From an uncultured Lachnospiraceae bacterium (GTDB taxonomy: Bacteria > Bacillota > Clostridia > Lachnospirales > Lachnospiraceae): a stretch of 64,000 nt of DNA. Both the position numbers and the translations under genes were made by a program. Each line of letters opens with the position of its first letter. The first letter of the stretch is position 1. The stretch lies in NCBI GenBank assembly GCA_910579505.1, contig CAJTTZ010000016.1, positions 1 to 64,000 on the forward strand. The letters run 5' to 3'. The notes beneath the pieces are model-generated. The model did not search any database, was not told the DNA's origin, and worked only from the letters and a program-made list of their open reading frames with translations. Shown here one piece after another: positions 6,752 through 14,961 of the stretch.

Positions 6752-7705
6752 TTAATCTTCAATTTTCCGCCCGCATTCCATACACATAAACTGCCCCGCC
6801 GGCACTTTTGCGCCGCAGGTGCATGTCACAGTATCTCTCTCTACAGCCTCCCCGCAGTTGGGACAGAAACGTTCTTGTGACTTTAATTTATAACCGCATA
6901 CGCATATATTCCTTTTTACACTCTTTTTCTCCAGTTCGTCTCTCTGTTTTTCCAGTTCTTCAATTTCACTGTTAAGCACGTCCATTTTATCCAAATAAGA
7001 ATTGATTTCCGCAATCTCAATCCTTTTTTCTCTGGAAAGGTCATAAACTTCCATATACTGCCGTTCATATGCATCTGCCGCGCTCTGCATAACAGCGTCC
7101 ACCTTCGGAGAAAGGCTGTTCTCCTGCTCAAAGTTGGACAGTTCCGTCTTCAGATATTCCCCGCACCGTTTTGCTGTCTGGCGGTCGCACCACCATGTTA
7201 ATAACTTTAGATAACAAAAATACAAGAGAGCAATTACCAACAAAATGAAAATAAGCATTGCTCCAAGACTGGCAATTAAGGCAAGACAAAAACTGACCAC
7301 CATCTGCATAATCCCCGGGTTATCCCTCAATTCCTGCACAACATTCTCTGTCACTGCACTATCATTTCCCTCTACTTCTTTCCTGATTTCCGTTTCTTGT
7401 CTACCCTGCTCCTGTCTGACAACAGCGCCCATTGTGAACAGACCCAGCAGAATCAACAAAGGCACCCACGCCAAGAGTTTTCTTTTCCACGTCAGCTTCT
7501 TTACGATTCTTTTTATAACATCCTTCGTCCTCTGCCCGAAAGAAATTATGTCGTTTCCTCCGATATCCGCTGTCTCAGCCTCCGACTGCACGCTTTTCTC
7601 CATTCCGTCTTTACGCTGCTCATATTCCAAATAAAATTTTTCATTCCCGATCCCATTTTGACAGCCGCCAATACTCTGAAACATGTTTCTTATCTGGTCC
7701 GCCAT
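6752..7705 (-). CDS. Membrane protein with coiled coil and C-terminal double zinc ribbon
   Basis: Up to 317 residues, function not recognised. Two membrane segments are visible (LLAWVPLLILLGLFTMGAVV and a longer one at about residues 134-170), followed by a charged helical region with coiled-coil character (EINSYLDKMDVLNSEIEELE). Two four-cysteine ribbons end the protein: CVCGYKL with CPNCGEA, and CTCGAKV with CMECGRK. The start is uncertain. The frame opens at 7705, overlapping the end of the decayed GTPase gene in another frame; an internal methionine at MEKSVQ (about residue 35) is an alternative. It was probably the partner of the GTPase, since both lie in the same direction and overlap. 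Confidence 0.6.
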   Translation of the reverse strand: MADQIRNMFQSIGGCQNGIGNEKFYLEYEQRKDGMEKSVQSEAETADIGGNDIISFGQRTKDVIKRIVKKLTWKRKLLAWVPLLILLGLFTMGAVVRQEQGRQETEIRKEVEGNDSAVTENVVQELRDNPGIMQMVVSFCLALIASLGAMLIFILLVIALLYFCYLKLLTWWCDRQTAKRCGEYLKTELSNFEQENSLSPKVDAVMQSAADAYERQYMEVYDLSREKRIEIAEINSYLDKMDVLNSEIEELEKQRDELEKKSVKRNICVCGYKLKSQERFCPNCGEAVERDTVTCTCGAKVPAGQFMCMECGRKIED

Positions 7706-8093
7706 AAAGGCATAATTGCCGCCGCAGCCTTTCCGATAAAGCTGTCCAGAAATTTTTTGTGGTTCCGCATATAACCGTCCAGCGACATGTTAATTTTCTG
7801 CAGGATCTCATAATCCGACTCATACTGCTGCTTCTGTCCATCTGCTCCTTTACCCTGATCCCAAACTCTTCTGAAAACCGATTGATTCCCCTCGTATCAA
7901 TGATTGAAATCCCCTGTAAATTCTCTGCCATGACAAATTTCTTCTGTATGAAAACCAGATAGGTTGTCGTCTCCGACATTTTTTTCAGACTGTTTTTTAC
8001 TGTTTCCTTTTCTTCCTCCGCGTCACTGTCCTGCAGCAGCGCTTTGAAATCCTCAAAAATATTCTTGTTTGTCCATCGTTTTCCCGCACCCAT
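7690..8093 (-). pseudogene. Truncated, frameshifted dynamin-like or Hsp70-linked GTPase remnant
   Basis: The upstream frame gives KNIFEDFKALLQDSD and then NLQGISIIDTRGINRFSEEF, which looks like the switch II (DxxG) region of a large GTPase. Near 7825-7840 the frame is lost, and the sensible continuation is in another frame: QQYESDYEILQKINMSLDGY and then KKFLDSFIGKAAAAIMPLWR, ending at 7690. The N-terminus with the P-loop is missing; the sequence abuts the 3' end of pyrC with no spacer. A single-base assembly error could explain the frameshift but not the missing N-terminus. A deletion joining it to pyrC is the simplest reading. Confidence 0.55.
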
Positions 8094-9440
8094 TCAGCCG
8101 CGGTACACAACCTTCCCGCCGCAGATGGTATAACTGACCACCCCCGGCATCGTCTCCCCTGTGAAAGGCGAATTTACCGATTTCGACGCGAAATCCTTCA
8201 CCACCCACTCTTTCTTCGGGTCAAAGACAACCAGGTCCGCCGGGCCGCCCTCTTTCAGATAGCCGGCGTCGAGATGGTACAGTTTCGCGGGGGCAAAGCT
8301 CATCTTCTCAATCAGTTCCATCATGGAGAGATACCCCTTGTCCACCAGTTCGCGGATTCCAAGGGAAAGTGCTGTCTCCAGTCCGATAATGCCGCTTGGC
8401 GCCTCGGTAACCGGCTTTGCCTTTTCCGCTGCGCTGTGGGGCGCATGGTCCGTGGCGATCATGTCAATCGTGCCGTCCCGCAGCCCTTCGATAACCGCAA
8501 GGCGGTCTTCCTCCTCCCGCAGGGGCGGATTCATTTTTGCCAGTGTTCCGTACTTTATCACCGCATCTTCCGTCAGCGTAAAATGATGGGGCGCCGCCTC
8601 CGCATAAATATGACGGCTCTTCTTTTTCGCCTGCCGCACCAGCTCCACAGCCTCTTTCGTGCTGATATGCTGGATGGAAAGGTCCGCCTCTTCCTCCACG
8701 GCAATACGCAGGTCCCGCTCCACCATGGAGATCTCCGCTTCTCTGGGCGAACCGCCTATCCCGAAATGGGCAGCCGCCTTCCCCGCATTCACACCGTTGT
8801 TTTGGATAAGTGTCGGGTTTTCCTCGTGGAGACTGACAGGTTTCCCGCACTTTGCCGCTCTTTTAAGCGCCGCCCGCAAAAGCGTTTCATCCATGAGCGG
8901 AATGCCGTCGTCCGTAAAACCCGCCGCCCCCTGCCTGCTGAGAGCTTCCATATCCGTCAGTTCTCTGCCCTGTAATCCCTTTGTCACATTGGCGCATGAA
9001 TACACATGGATGCCCGTCTCTTTTCCCTTATGCAGCACATAGGCAAGGGTATCCGTATGATCCACCGCCGGCTTCGTGTTTGCCATCAGCACCACGGAAG
9101 TAAATCCTCCCTTTGCCGCGGCCGACGCCCCGGTATGGATATCCTCCTTATAGGTAAACCCCGGGTCGCGGAAATGCACATGCACATCCACCAAACCCGG
9201 AGCCACTATTTGACCGTATAAGTCAATTACTCCCGCCGATTCTCTGTCCGTTTCCGTTCCGCTGTTTTCCATATTCTCTGACCCGGCCAACGCTTCCTGT
9301 CCCGGAACGTCATCCGCGGCACATGTCCCCTGCGGCACAATCTGCGCAATCTTCCCGCTCTCCGTATCAATCAGAATATCATAGTACCCTTCTGTCCCCG
9401 ATGCCGGGTCGATCATATATCCGTTTTTTAAATACAGCAT
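8094..9440 (-). CDS. pyrC: Dihydroorotase
   Basis: This enzyme catalyses the third step of de novo pyrimidine synthesis, the interconversion of carbamoyl aspartate and dihydroorotate. It has 448 residues and is of the bacterial class I type. Metal-binding motifs are visible in order: DVHVHFRDPG, the lysine in YKEDIHTGASAAAKGG, SLHEEN, IQHISTKEAVE and TDHAPHS. GLETALSLGIRELVDKG and PADLVVFDP are also typical. The N-terminal strand region contains a low-complexity insertion (about residues 44-68, rich in G, S, E and T) unlike the compact family norm. No other pyr gene adjoins it. Its 3' end abuts the GTPase remnant. Confidence 0.95.
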   Translation of the reverse strand: MLYLKNGYMIDPASGTEGYYDILIDTESGKIAQIVPQGTCAADDVPGQEALAGSENMENSGTETDRESAGVIDLYGQIVAPGLVDVHVHFRDPGFTYKEDIHTGASAAAKGGFTSVVLMANTKPAVDHTDTLAYVLHKGKETGIHVYSCANVTKGLQGRELTDMEALSRQGAAGFTDDGIPLMDETLLRAALKRAAKCGKPVSLHEENPTLIQNNGVNAGKAAAHFGIGGSPREAEISMVERDLRIAVEEEADLSIQHISTKEAVELVRQAKKKSRHIYAEAAPHHFTLTEDAVIKYGTLAKMNPPLREEEDRLAVIEGLRDGTIDMIATDHAPHSAAEKAKPVTEAPSGIIGLETALSLGIRELVDKGYLSMMELIEKMSFAPAKLYHLDAGYLKEGGPADLVVFDPKKEWVVKDFASKSVNSPFTGETMPGVVSYTICGGKVVYRG

Positions 9441-9463
9441 ATTTTCATCCTTTCCGTAAGTAT

Positions 9464-9892
9464 TTACTCAAACACCACCGGCTTCTGCGAAAACTCTGTT
9501 TTCACCACCACATAAGGATAACTCGCCACCGGCTTACTCTTTTCCTCAGGCGACGGTCCAATCAAATTGGTATCAATATAGACTGCATTCGCCGTCTCAT
9601 ACAGATCATTCACCGCAATGCTGTAACCGCCTGTCTGCTGTGTCCCATACCCCACGCAGATATAAAGAAATCCCTGATCTTCAAACGTCAGTTTGAAGGT
9701 ATCTTCCTTCCGTTCCTCAATCTTGGAAAGCAGCTCCTCCGGGATATTGTCCTCCGCTATCACCGTGTATTCCAAATCCTTAATCTTTTCCATAGGATTC
9801 TGTTTCTGTCCGCAGGAATACACCCCGAAGCACAGCAGGCAGACCAGCCCTATACTGACAATTCTCCTCTGATATTCGCTCAATTCAGCCAT
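9464..9892 (-). CDS. PrcB C-terminal-domain exported protein
   Basis: A 142-residue protein with an N-terminal hydrophobic signal segment (IVSIGLVCLLCFGVYSCGQ). Cysteine follows a lipobox-like stretch, so it may be a lipoprotein. The C-terminal half reads TGGYSIAVNDLYETANAVYI and then TNLIGPSPEEKSKPVASYPY, which fits the PrcB C-terminal domain, named after a protein that protects the dentilisin protease complex of Treponema. Function here is unknown. It lies 23 bases upstream of pyrC in the same direction and diverges from plsC. Confidence 0.7.
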   Translation of the reverse strand: MAELSEYQRRIVSIGLVCLLCFGVYSCGQKQNPMEKIKDLEYTVIAEDNIPEELLSKIEERKEDTFKLTFEDQGFLYICVGYGTQQTGGYSIAVNDLYETANAVYIDTNLIGPSPEEKSKPVASYPYVVVKTEFSQKPVVFE

Positions 9893-9940
9893 AATTTCCT
9901 CCGCATATCCTCTTACTAACTAATTTATTATGCGAAGGCA

Positions 9941-9970
9941 TTGTCTATTCCTATAGAATAATGCTATACT
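9941..9970 (+). promoter_or_regulatory. Candidate promoter of plsC
   Basis: TTGTCT (9941-9946), 18 bases, then TATACT (9965-9970), 40 bases before the plsC start codon, in the 118-base divergent gap. Confidence 0.5.
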
Positions 9971-10010
9971 TACTTAAAACAATTTATTCAAACACAGAAA
10001 GGTTTTCCTT

Positions 10011-10745
10011 ATGATACGTCTGATATTAGTTGCCACCTTCGTTGTACTGTTTTTGATTTTCAGTATTCCGCTTTTAATCTTTGAATACTTTCTCGGAAAG
10101 TTTAATCAGAGCGCAAAGGACAAAAGTTCTCTCGCCATTGTAAACTGGGCTTTTCGCTGCGTTCTTTTTCTGTCCGGCGTGTCCGTCACGGCAATCGGCG
10201 AAGAAAATGTGCCCAAGGACGTCCCCGTATTGTATATCGGGAACCACCGAAGCTATTTCGACATCATCATGACTTATGTGCGCGTGCCCAGACCTACCGG
10301 GTATATCGCGAAAATCGGCATGCTTAAAGTGCCGCTTCTCTCAAACTGGATGAAAAATCTGCACTGTCTCTTTCTTGACCGAAAGGATATCAAGCAGGGT
10401 ATGAAAACCATCCTCACAGCAGTAGAAAAAGTAAAGTCCGGCATCTCAGTCTGCATCTTCCCCGAGGGGAGCCGCAGTACCAAACCGGATGAATTTCTGC
10501 CCTTCCACGGCGGCAGTTTCAAAATAGCCGAAAAATCCGGCTGTCCCATCGTCCCTATGAGTATCAACAACGCCGACCAGGTATGGGAAGCGCATCTGCC
10601 GAGGATCAAAAAGACCCACGTCGTCATTGAATACGGCAGTCCCATCTACATAAAAGACCTAACCAAAGACCAGAAACGCCGCATCGACGACACGGTGCTG
10701 TCTGTCATCAAGGAAATGTATTTTAAGAATAAATCCCTCGTGTAA
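10011..10745 (+). CDS. plsC: 1-acyl-sn-glycerol-3-phosphate acyltransferase
   Basis: This enzyme transfers an acyl chain to lysophosphatidic acid to make phosphatidic acid at the inner face of the membrane. It has 244 residues. An N-terminal membrane segment (LILVATFVVLFLIFSIPLLI) precedes the acyltransferase domain with the catalytic NHRSYFD (NHx4D motif) and the substrate-binding FPEGSRSTKP; PIVPMSINNADQ is the usual third block. ATG 10011 has AAAGG ten bases upstream. It is transcribed alone and converges on the GH9-like gene. Confidence 0.93.
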   Translation: MIRLILVATFVVLFLIFSIPLLIFEYFLGKFNQSAKDKSSLAIVNWAFRCVLFLSGVSVTAIGEENVPKDVPVLYIGNHRSYFDIIMTYVRVPRPTGYIAKIGMLKVPLLSNWMKNLHCLFLDRKDIKQGMKTILTAVEKVKSGISVCIFPEGSRSTKPDEFLPFHGGSFKIAEKSGCPIVPMSINNADQVWEAHLPRIKKTHVVIEYGSPIYIKDLTKDQKRRIDDTVLSVIKEMYFKNKSLV

Positions 10746-10759
10746 GTTTATCATTTATA

Positions 10760-10858
10760 CGGAGAATAGTCCTTTGGTATTCTCCCACGCGAAACACAGA
10801 ACTTCTTGGCGGCCCGTCCTATGGCGGGACATCTTTAGAAGTTCTTTTCGCGTTGTTA
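10760..10858 (-). repeat. Dispersed structured repeat, copy A, at the stop codon of the GH9-like gene
   Basis: Read on the minus strand, the element begins at the stop codon (AATAACAACG) and holds a hairpin with the loop sequence CCGCCATAGGACGG. That hairpin is enclosed by a longer stem made of AGAACTTCT with AGAAGTTCT and ACGCGAAA with TTTCGCGT. A second hairpin GGAGAATA/TATTCTCC lies at 10761-10785. A second copy is at 13760-13851. It could act as a bidirectional terminator between the convergent genes. Confidence 0.7.
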
Positions 10859-12451
10859 TTCTTCTCCCACCACCAGTTCATCATCCATAATGGCGGCAAA
10901 CAGAAGAAGCATCTCCGCGTTCTGGTCCACCTGGTTCATAATCCCCAGACTCGCATCCACGTCGCGGTAATTGCGCCCGCCCACGCCGTCCAGATAGGAT
11001 ATGGACTGCAGATTTCGTCCCAGCATATAGTGGACATGGTTTTCCAGCACCGTCGCGTACTCATGGTTCGTGATTATGTGATCTACCACGGCAAGTCTCA
11101 TCATATCCCGCAGAAGCCCGGCATTGCCTCCCTGCTTTTCATCCGTGTTCACCAAAAGTTTGGAATCCTTGGAGGCAAAGGAAATCGTTTCCCCCTTACG
11201 CATCAGATTCTGCGTCAAGGCTTCACACAGATTCACATCCACCTTCTGTTTCGTGGAAAGGTAAGTCACGCACCCCCAGAAAACGTAATCACTATCCAGA
11301 TCCAGATCCGTATTTTGTGTCAGGTAGGACTTGACCACACTGTGGTACTGATAGCCTCCCGTGGCGCGGTAAAGTTCCGCCGCCGCAAAGAAATATTGTC
11401 TGTCGGATACATCCGCCAGGTACTTCTCCGCATATCGGTAAGCCCTGTCCGAAGCCTGCAGGCACAGGGTCGCAAACTCCCTGTCATAGCTCTGGTACAG
11501 GTAGCTGAATTTAGCCATGGTAGCCGCATAATGAATGGTAGCCTCCATGGTGATACCGTCTATATAGAGAATATAACCCGCATTCTTATTATCCACGGAA
11601 CTTACGGAAGCGTATACAGCCCCGCTCTTTGCATCCTGCATCTTGAGAAGCCAGTCGATCTCGTACTTTACTTCGTCCAGCACGTCGGGAATACCGTTTC
11701 CGCTCTCTGGTATTCCCATATCGTCCCCCATATCTTCAGTATAAAGCTCATAGGCGAGCAGAAGTGTATTAACAGCCTGGCAGCCGCCCACCACATCACG
11801 GCTCCCGATCTCATCCACATGCCATCCGCCCGACACATCGCGCTTAATCATCGCTTCGTCTTTCATCTGCGCCTGTCTGGAATGGCAGGCATTGTGCGCC
11901 GCCTCCCCGGCAAGTTCAGCAGAAAGTGTCAGACCACATCTGCTAAAATAATACTGTTTAAACACCTTGGTCAAAAGGGCTTTATACGGTTCTTCCACAA
12001 TCTCAAAGGCATAGGAGCGCCCAATTGACTCCGCCTGTATGTAGTATGTTCCCGCCATATTATAATCCGTAAAATCCGCGTAGCTGATATAGGCATTGAC
12101 GGAAGGGTCATACCCTTTGCTTTCTACCTTACCTGTATAAACTTCCCTGCCAGTCTCGGCATCTAAAAGTGAGAAAAATTCCGGCGGCGTCTCTGCGTTT
12201 ATCATGGCCACCTTCTTACTGCCGGCGGCATACCCCACCTGATCCACTAATATATTCGGCAGGCTCTCCGGCACTTCATAATCAAACTCGGGGGAAAGCC
12301 CCAGACTGGTAAACTCGTCCGTCTCCTCTTTACCTTTCAGCGAATCCACCTGAAAATCCTGCAGATTGCCGCAGCCCACGGCCGCCGTGAGCAGAAGGGT
12401 GAGGGCGAGAACCCCGCCTGTTATTCTTTTTACATTTGCACTCTTTCGCAT
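10856..12451 (-). CDS. GH9-family lipoprotein lacking the catalytic aspartates
   Basis: A 531-residue lipoprotein (lipobox LTAAVGC near residue 26). Residues about 60-150 resemble the immunoglobulin-like domain of CelD-type endoglucanases (PNILVDQVGYAAGSKKVAMI). The rest is a GH9 (alpha/alpha)6 barrel, recognised by DVSGGWH, IPESGNGIPDVLDEVKYEID and HYMLGRNLQSISYLDGVGG. In active GH9 enzymes DVSGGWH is followed by DAGD, which supplies the catalytic base; here VDEIGSRD follows. The C-terminal PHHR-type motif and the NE proton-donor context are also not recognisable, the end reading QNAEMLLLFAAI. Probably a carbohydrate-binding or inactive relative. It is not in an operon. Confidence 0.75.
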   Translation of the reverse strand: MRKSANVKRITGGVLALTLLLTAAVGCGNLQDFQVDSLKGKEETDEFTSLGLSPEFDYEVPESLPNILVDQVGYAAGSKKVAMINAETPPEFFSLLDAETGREVYTGKVESKGYDPSVNAYISYADFTDYNMAGTYYIQAESIGRSYAFEIVEEPYKALLTKVFKQYYFSRCGLTLSAELAGEAAHNACHSRQAQMKDEAMIKRDVSGGWHVDEIGSRDVVGGCQAVNTLLLAYELYTEDMGDDMGIPESGNGIPDVLDEVKYEIDWLLKMQDAKSGAVYASVSSVDNKNAGYILYIDGITMEATIHYAATMAKFSYLYQSYDREFATLCLQASDRAYRYAEKYLADVSDRQYFFAAAELYRATGGYQYHSVVKSYLTQNTDLDLDSDYVFWGCVTYLSTKQKVDVNLCEALTQNLMRKGETISFASKDSKLLVNTDEKQGGNAGLLRDMMRLAVVDHIITNHEYATVLENHVHYMLGRNLQSISYLDGVGGRNYRDVDASLGIMNQVDQNAEMLLLFAAIMDDELVVGEE

Positions 12452-12555
12452 AATTGATTCCCTGATTATCTGCTTTATCCATTACCTATCCAGTTTAACA
12501 TATTTTCTGCCGCTGTAACAGATACCTTTTGCATAGTAATTTTATCCACGCCCGG

Positions 12556-13728
12556 TCACGGTCGTGCATCTGCCGCACCGTCCCCGCCCGCAGCCGAATA
12601 CACAATCTCCCCGTCGATCAGCGTATACAGAGTCCTGGCAAATACTTCCATGGGATTTTCGGTAAAGACAGCGATATCGGCATCCTTTCCAGGCGCAAGA
12701 CTGCCCACCCGGTCATCCACACCGCAGATTTTTGCCGCGTTGATCGTAATGGAGCGGAGACCTTCCTCCGGGGACATGCCGGCCTTCACTGCCAGACCGG
12801 CGCAAATTGGCAAAAACTGGATCATGGAGACCGGATGGTCTGTTGTAACAGCCGTTAATATGCCATTCTCTGCCAAGAGGCCAACCGTTTTAAAAGCCAT
12901 ATTCTGCACCTCGATCTTATTGCGGCTCGCCATATCCGGCCCGACAATCGCCGGATATCCGGCCTCCTTCAGTTCCTCCACAATCAGATGCCCTTCGCTG
13001 CAGTGATCCAGCGTCATCCGCAGATGAAACTCTTTGGCGATGCGCACAGCTGTCAGAATATCGTCGGCGCGGTGTACATGCGCCTTCAGGGGAATTTCTC
13101 CTCTGAGAACAGGGAGCCAGCACTCATATCGGAAGTCTTTCTCCTCCCTGTTCTTTTCCCTCTTTTCCCGGTATACTTGCGCCTTTGTAAGTTCCTCACG
13201 AAGGAGCGCGGCAGTCGCCATGCGGGTGGAGGGGGATACCCCCTGCCCCGAATAATTGACCTTCGGGTTTTCGCCAAACGCCACCTTCATTGCGGCAGGC
13301 GCTTTTACAATCATATCGTCTATGCATCTGCCGTGCGTCTTTACGAAGGCAAACTGCCCGCCTACCACATTTGCGCTGCCGGGGCCGATCATCGCGGAGG
13401 TAATTCCCGCCTGCAAAGCGTCATTGAAAGCCGCATCCATGGGATTGATGGCATCAATGGCGCGCAGATAAGGTGTGATGGGGTTTACGTTTTCATTACA
13501 GTCATCCCCCTCCATCCCTTTCTTCTCCTCAGTGATTCCCATATGACAGTGCGCTTCAATAATCCCCGGCATCACCAGACCGCCCTGCACATCGAGGACT
13601 TGTCCCTCCGTCTGCGGACAATTTTTCATATCCCCAAGAGCCGCAATCTTTCCGTCCCGGATTTCGATATACCCGTCCGTAAAATCGCACTCCGCCATGG
13701 TCTTGATATTCCCATGTACAATATACAT
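12556..13728 (-). CDS. Amidohydrolase, imidazolonepropionase-like
   Basis: A 390-residue metal-dependent hydrolase. The N-terminal composite domain (MYIVHGNIKTM, then GYIEIRDGKIAALGD) is followed by VMPGIIEAHCHMG (HxH metal site), a later RMTLDHCSEGH, AVTTDHPVSM and the closing APGKDADIAVFTENP. This fits the imidazolonepropionase-related group that acts on cyclic amides or peptides; the substrate is unknown. ATG 13728 is chosen because GGAGG lies six bases upstream; the longer frame runs into repeat copy B. It is downstream of the spoIIQ-like gene in the same direction, with only the repeat between them. Confidence 0.85.
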   Translation of the reverse strand: MYIVHGNIKTMAECDFTDGYIEIRDGKIAALGDMKNCPQTEGQVLDVQGGLVMPGIIEAHCHMGITEEKKGMEGDDCNENVNPITPYLRAIDAINPMDAAFNDALQAGITSAMIGPGSANVVGGQFAFVKTHGRCIDDMIVKAPAAMKVAFGENPKVNYSGQGVSPSTRMATAALLREELTKAQVYREKREKNREEKDFRYECWLPVLRGEIPLKAHVHRADDILTAVRIAKEFHLRMTLDHCSEGHLIVEELKEAGYPAIVGPDMASRNKIEVQNMAFKTVGLLAENGILTAVTTDHPVSMIQFLPICAGLAVKAGMSPEEGLRSITINAAKICGVDDRVGSLAPGKDADIAVFTENPMEVFARTLYTLIDGEIVYSAAGGDGAADARP

Positions 13729-13759
13729 CTCGTTCCTCCAAAACAGCCATCTACATCCG

Positions 13760-13851
13760 CGCGGAGAATGCCGCTTCTTAGGCATTCTCCCACGTTTCTT
13801 GGCGTTCCGTCCTATGGCGGAACGTCTTTAGAAGTACTTTTCACGTTGTTA
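13760..13851 (-). repeat. Dispersed structured repeat, copy B, at the stop codon of the spoIIQ-like gene
   Basis: This matches copy A: AATAACAACG at the stop codon, a perfect 7-bp stem CGTTCCG/CGGAACG (13803-13809 with 13818-13824) around the same loop, and a 10-bp hairpin at 13763-13790 (GGAGAATGCC with GGCATTCTCC). Stem changes relative to copy A include compensatory ones. The segment AGAAGTTCTGTG of copy A is missing. Confidence 0.7.
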
Positions 13852-14856
13852 TTGCAGTTTACTCATCGGATTCACCGGCTCCCCGTCCTTCGTCAGCTTG
13901 AAATACACATTTGTACCTTCCATGCTGTAATATTTCGTAGGCGCGGCTACCGTCCCGATGCCGTCTCCGACATGCACAAAACTGCCCTCAGACACGGTGA
14001 TATTCTCAAGCTGTCCGTAAGTCAGCTCATAGCCGTTACCCAGCTCCATCACTACCGTATTGCCGGTGCCGGGATCATAGCTGACCGAGGTCACCCGCCC
14101 GTCCGCCGCCGCCGAAATATTTTCTCCCTGTGCGGCCGCAATGACAATGGCAGGATTGTACTTATACTGGTCCAGCGTCGGAAAATAGATGGTCTGATCC
14201 ATGCTGTAGTTAATCAGCACATCTCCCACGATAGGCCATACCAGACCGTCCTCCTCGCTAAAATCAAGTTCCGGCTGTACAGTCGTGGAAATCGCCTCCG
14301 CCTGTACCTCATCGCTCATAACGGTGTCCACTGTCTCATCAAACATACCGGCCTCTTCTTCCTCTTGGCCTTTATCTGCACCGCCATTTTTCTTCCCGGC
14401 AGCGGATTTTTCCACCGGATCGTCCTTCTTGGGCTCGTCCGCCTCATCCTCCTTCGTCTGATCGGACTTTTCGTCCTTCTTTTCTTCCAGACCCTCTTCT
14501 TTCTTCTTTTCCTCTATACCCTCTTCAATGGTTTTCTTCTTTTCCAGTTTCACGCCATCCTCAGTATTTTCGACATGCAGGGAATTTGCTTCCTGAAAAT
14601 TCGGGTCATAGTCCAGGTCGTCCGTCCCGACGCCTGCAAAAAGCGTGTCGAGCTCCTCGCCGGACACCATATTCTCTGCCAGTTCCGTACTGCTTTGTTC
14701 CAGCGCCTCGAAGTCCACCACATAATCTTCCTTCTCCGCACGGTTGTTGTTTCTTACATAAACACCGGTCACCGTCAGCGCCGCCAGAACGAACACCGAG
14801 GACGCCAGCATGATGATTCTTTCTTTTCTGATACTGCTTCTGTTTCTTCTTGCCAT
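13849..14856 (-). CDS. SpoIIQ-like LytM (M23) domain protein, catalytic residues absent
   Basis: A 335-residue protein with one N-terminal membrane segment (IIMLASSVFVLAALTVTGVY), a long acidic and lysine-rich linker, and a C-terminal LytM/M23 domain (about the last 105 residues). The domain is recognisable by AADGRVTSVSYDPGTGNTVV and VHVGDGIGTV. The zinc-site motifs of active M23 peptidases are missing: the HxxxD position reads NPAIVI, and the HxH strand reads NVYFKL. It follows spoIID in the same direction, the arrangement expected for SpoIIQ, which bridges mother cell and forespore during engulfment. ATG 14856 has AGGAGG eight bases upstream. The name rests on context and degenerate LytM, not on a search. 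Confidence 0.7.
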   Translation of the reverse strand: MARRNRSSIRKERIIMLASSVFVLAALTVTGVYVRNNNRAEKEDYVVDFEALEQSSTELAENMVSGEELDTLFAGVGTDDLDYDPNFQEANSLHVENTEDGVKLEKKKTIEEGIEEKKKEEGLEEKKDEKSDQTKEDEADEPKKDDPVEKSAAGKKNGGADKGQEEEEAGMFDETVDTVMSDEVQAEAISTTVQPELDFSEEDGLVWPIVGDVLINYSMDQTIYFPTLDQYKYNPAIVIAAAQGENISAAADGRVTSVSYDPGTGNTVVMELGNGYELTYGQLENITVSEGSFVHVGDGIGTVAAPTKYYSMEGTNVYFKLTKDGEPVNPMSKLQ

Positions 14857-14961
14857 GAAACTCGCCTCCTGTTTTTCTTCCGATGCCGCGCGGACCGCTC
14901 GTATGAACACAGACAGCCTCTGCACCGGGTTTCTCTGATAGTTTTACCCAAATTTTCCGCC

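Noticed and set aside
7641..8093. An intact 150-residue GTPase-related protein
   Set aside because: The last third is out of frame relative to a sensible continuation, and the nucleotide-binding loop is absent.
10853..12028. A 391-codon + strand frame
   Set aside because: Antisense to the GH9-like gene; no conserved features and a composition typical of a reverse-frame artefact.
13849..14856. An active M23 endopeptidase
   Set aside because: Both zinc-site motifs are missing.
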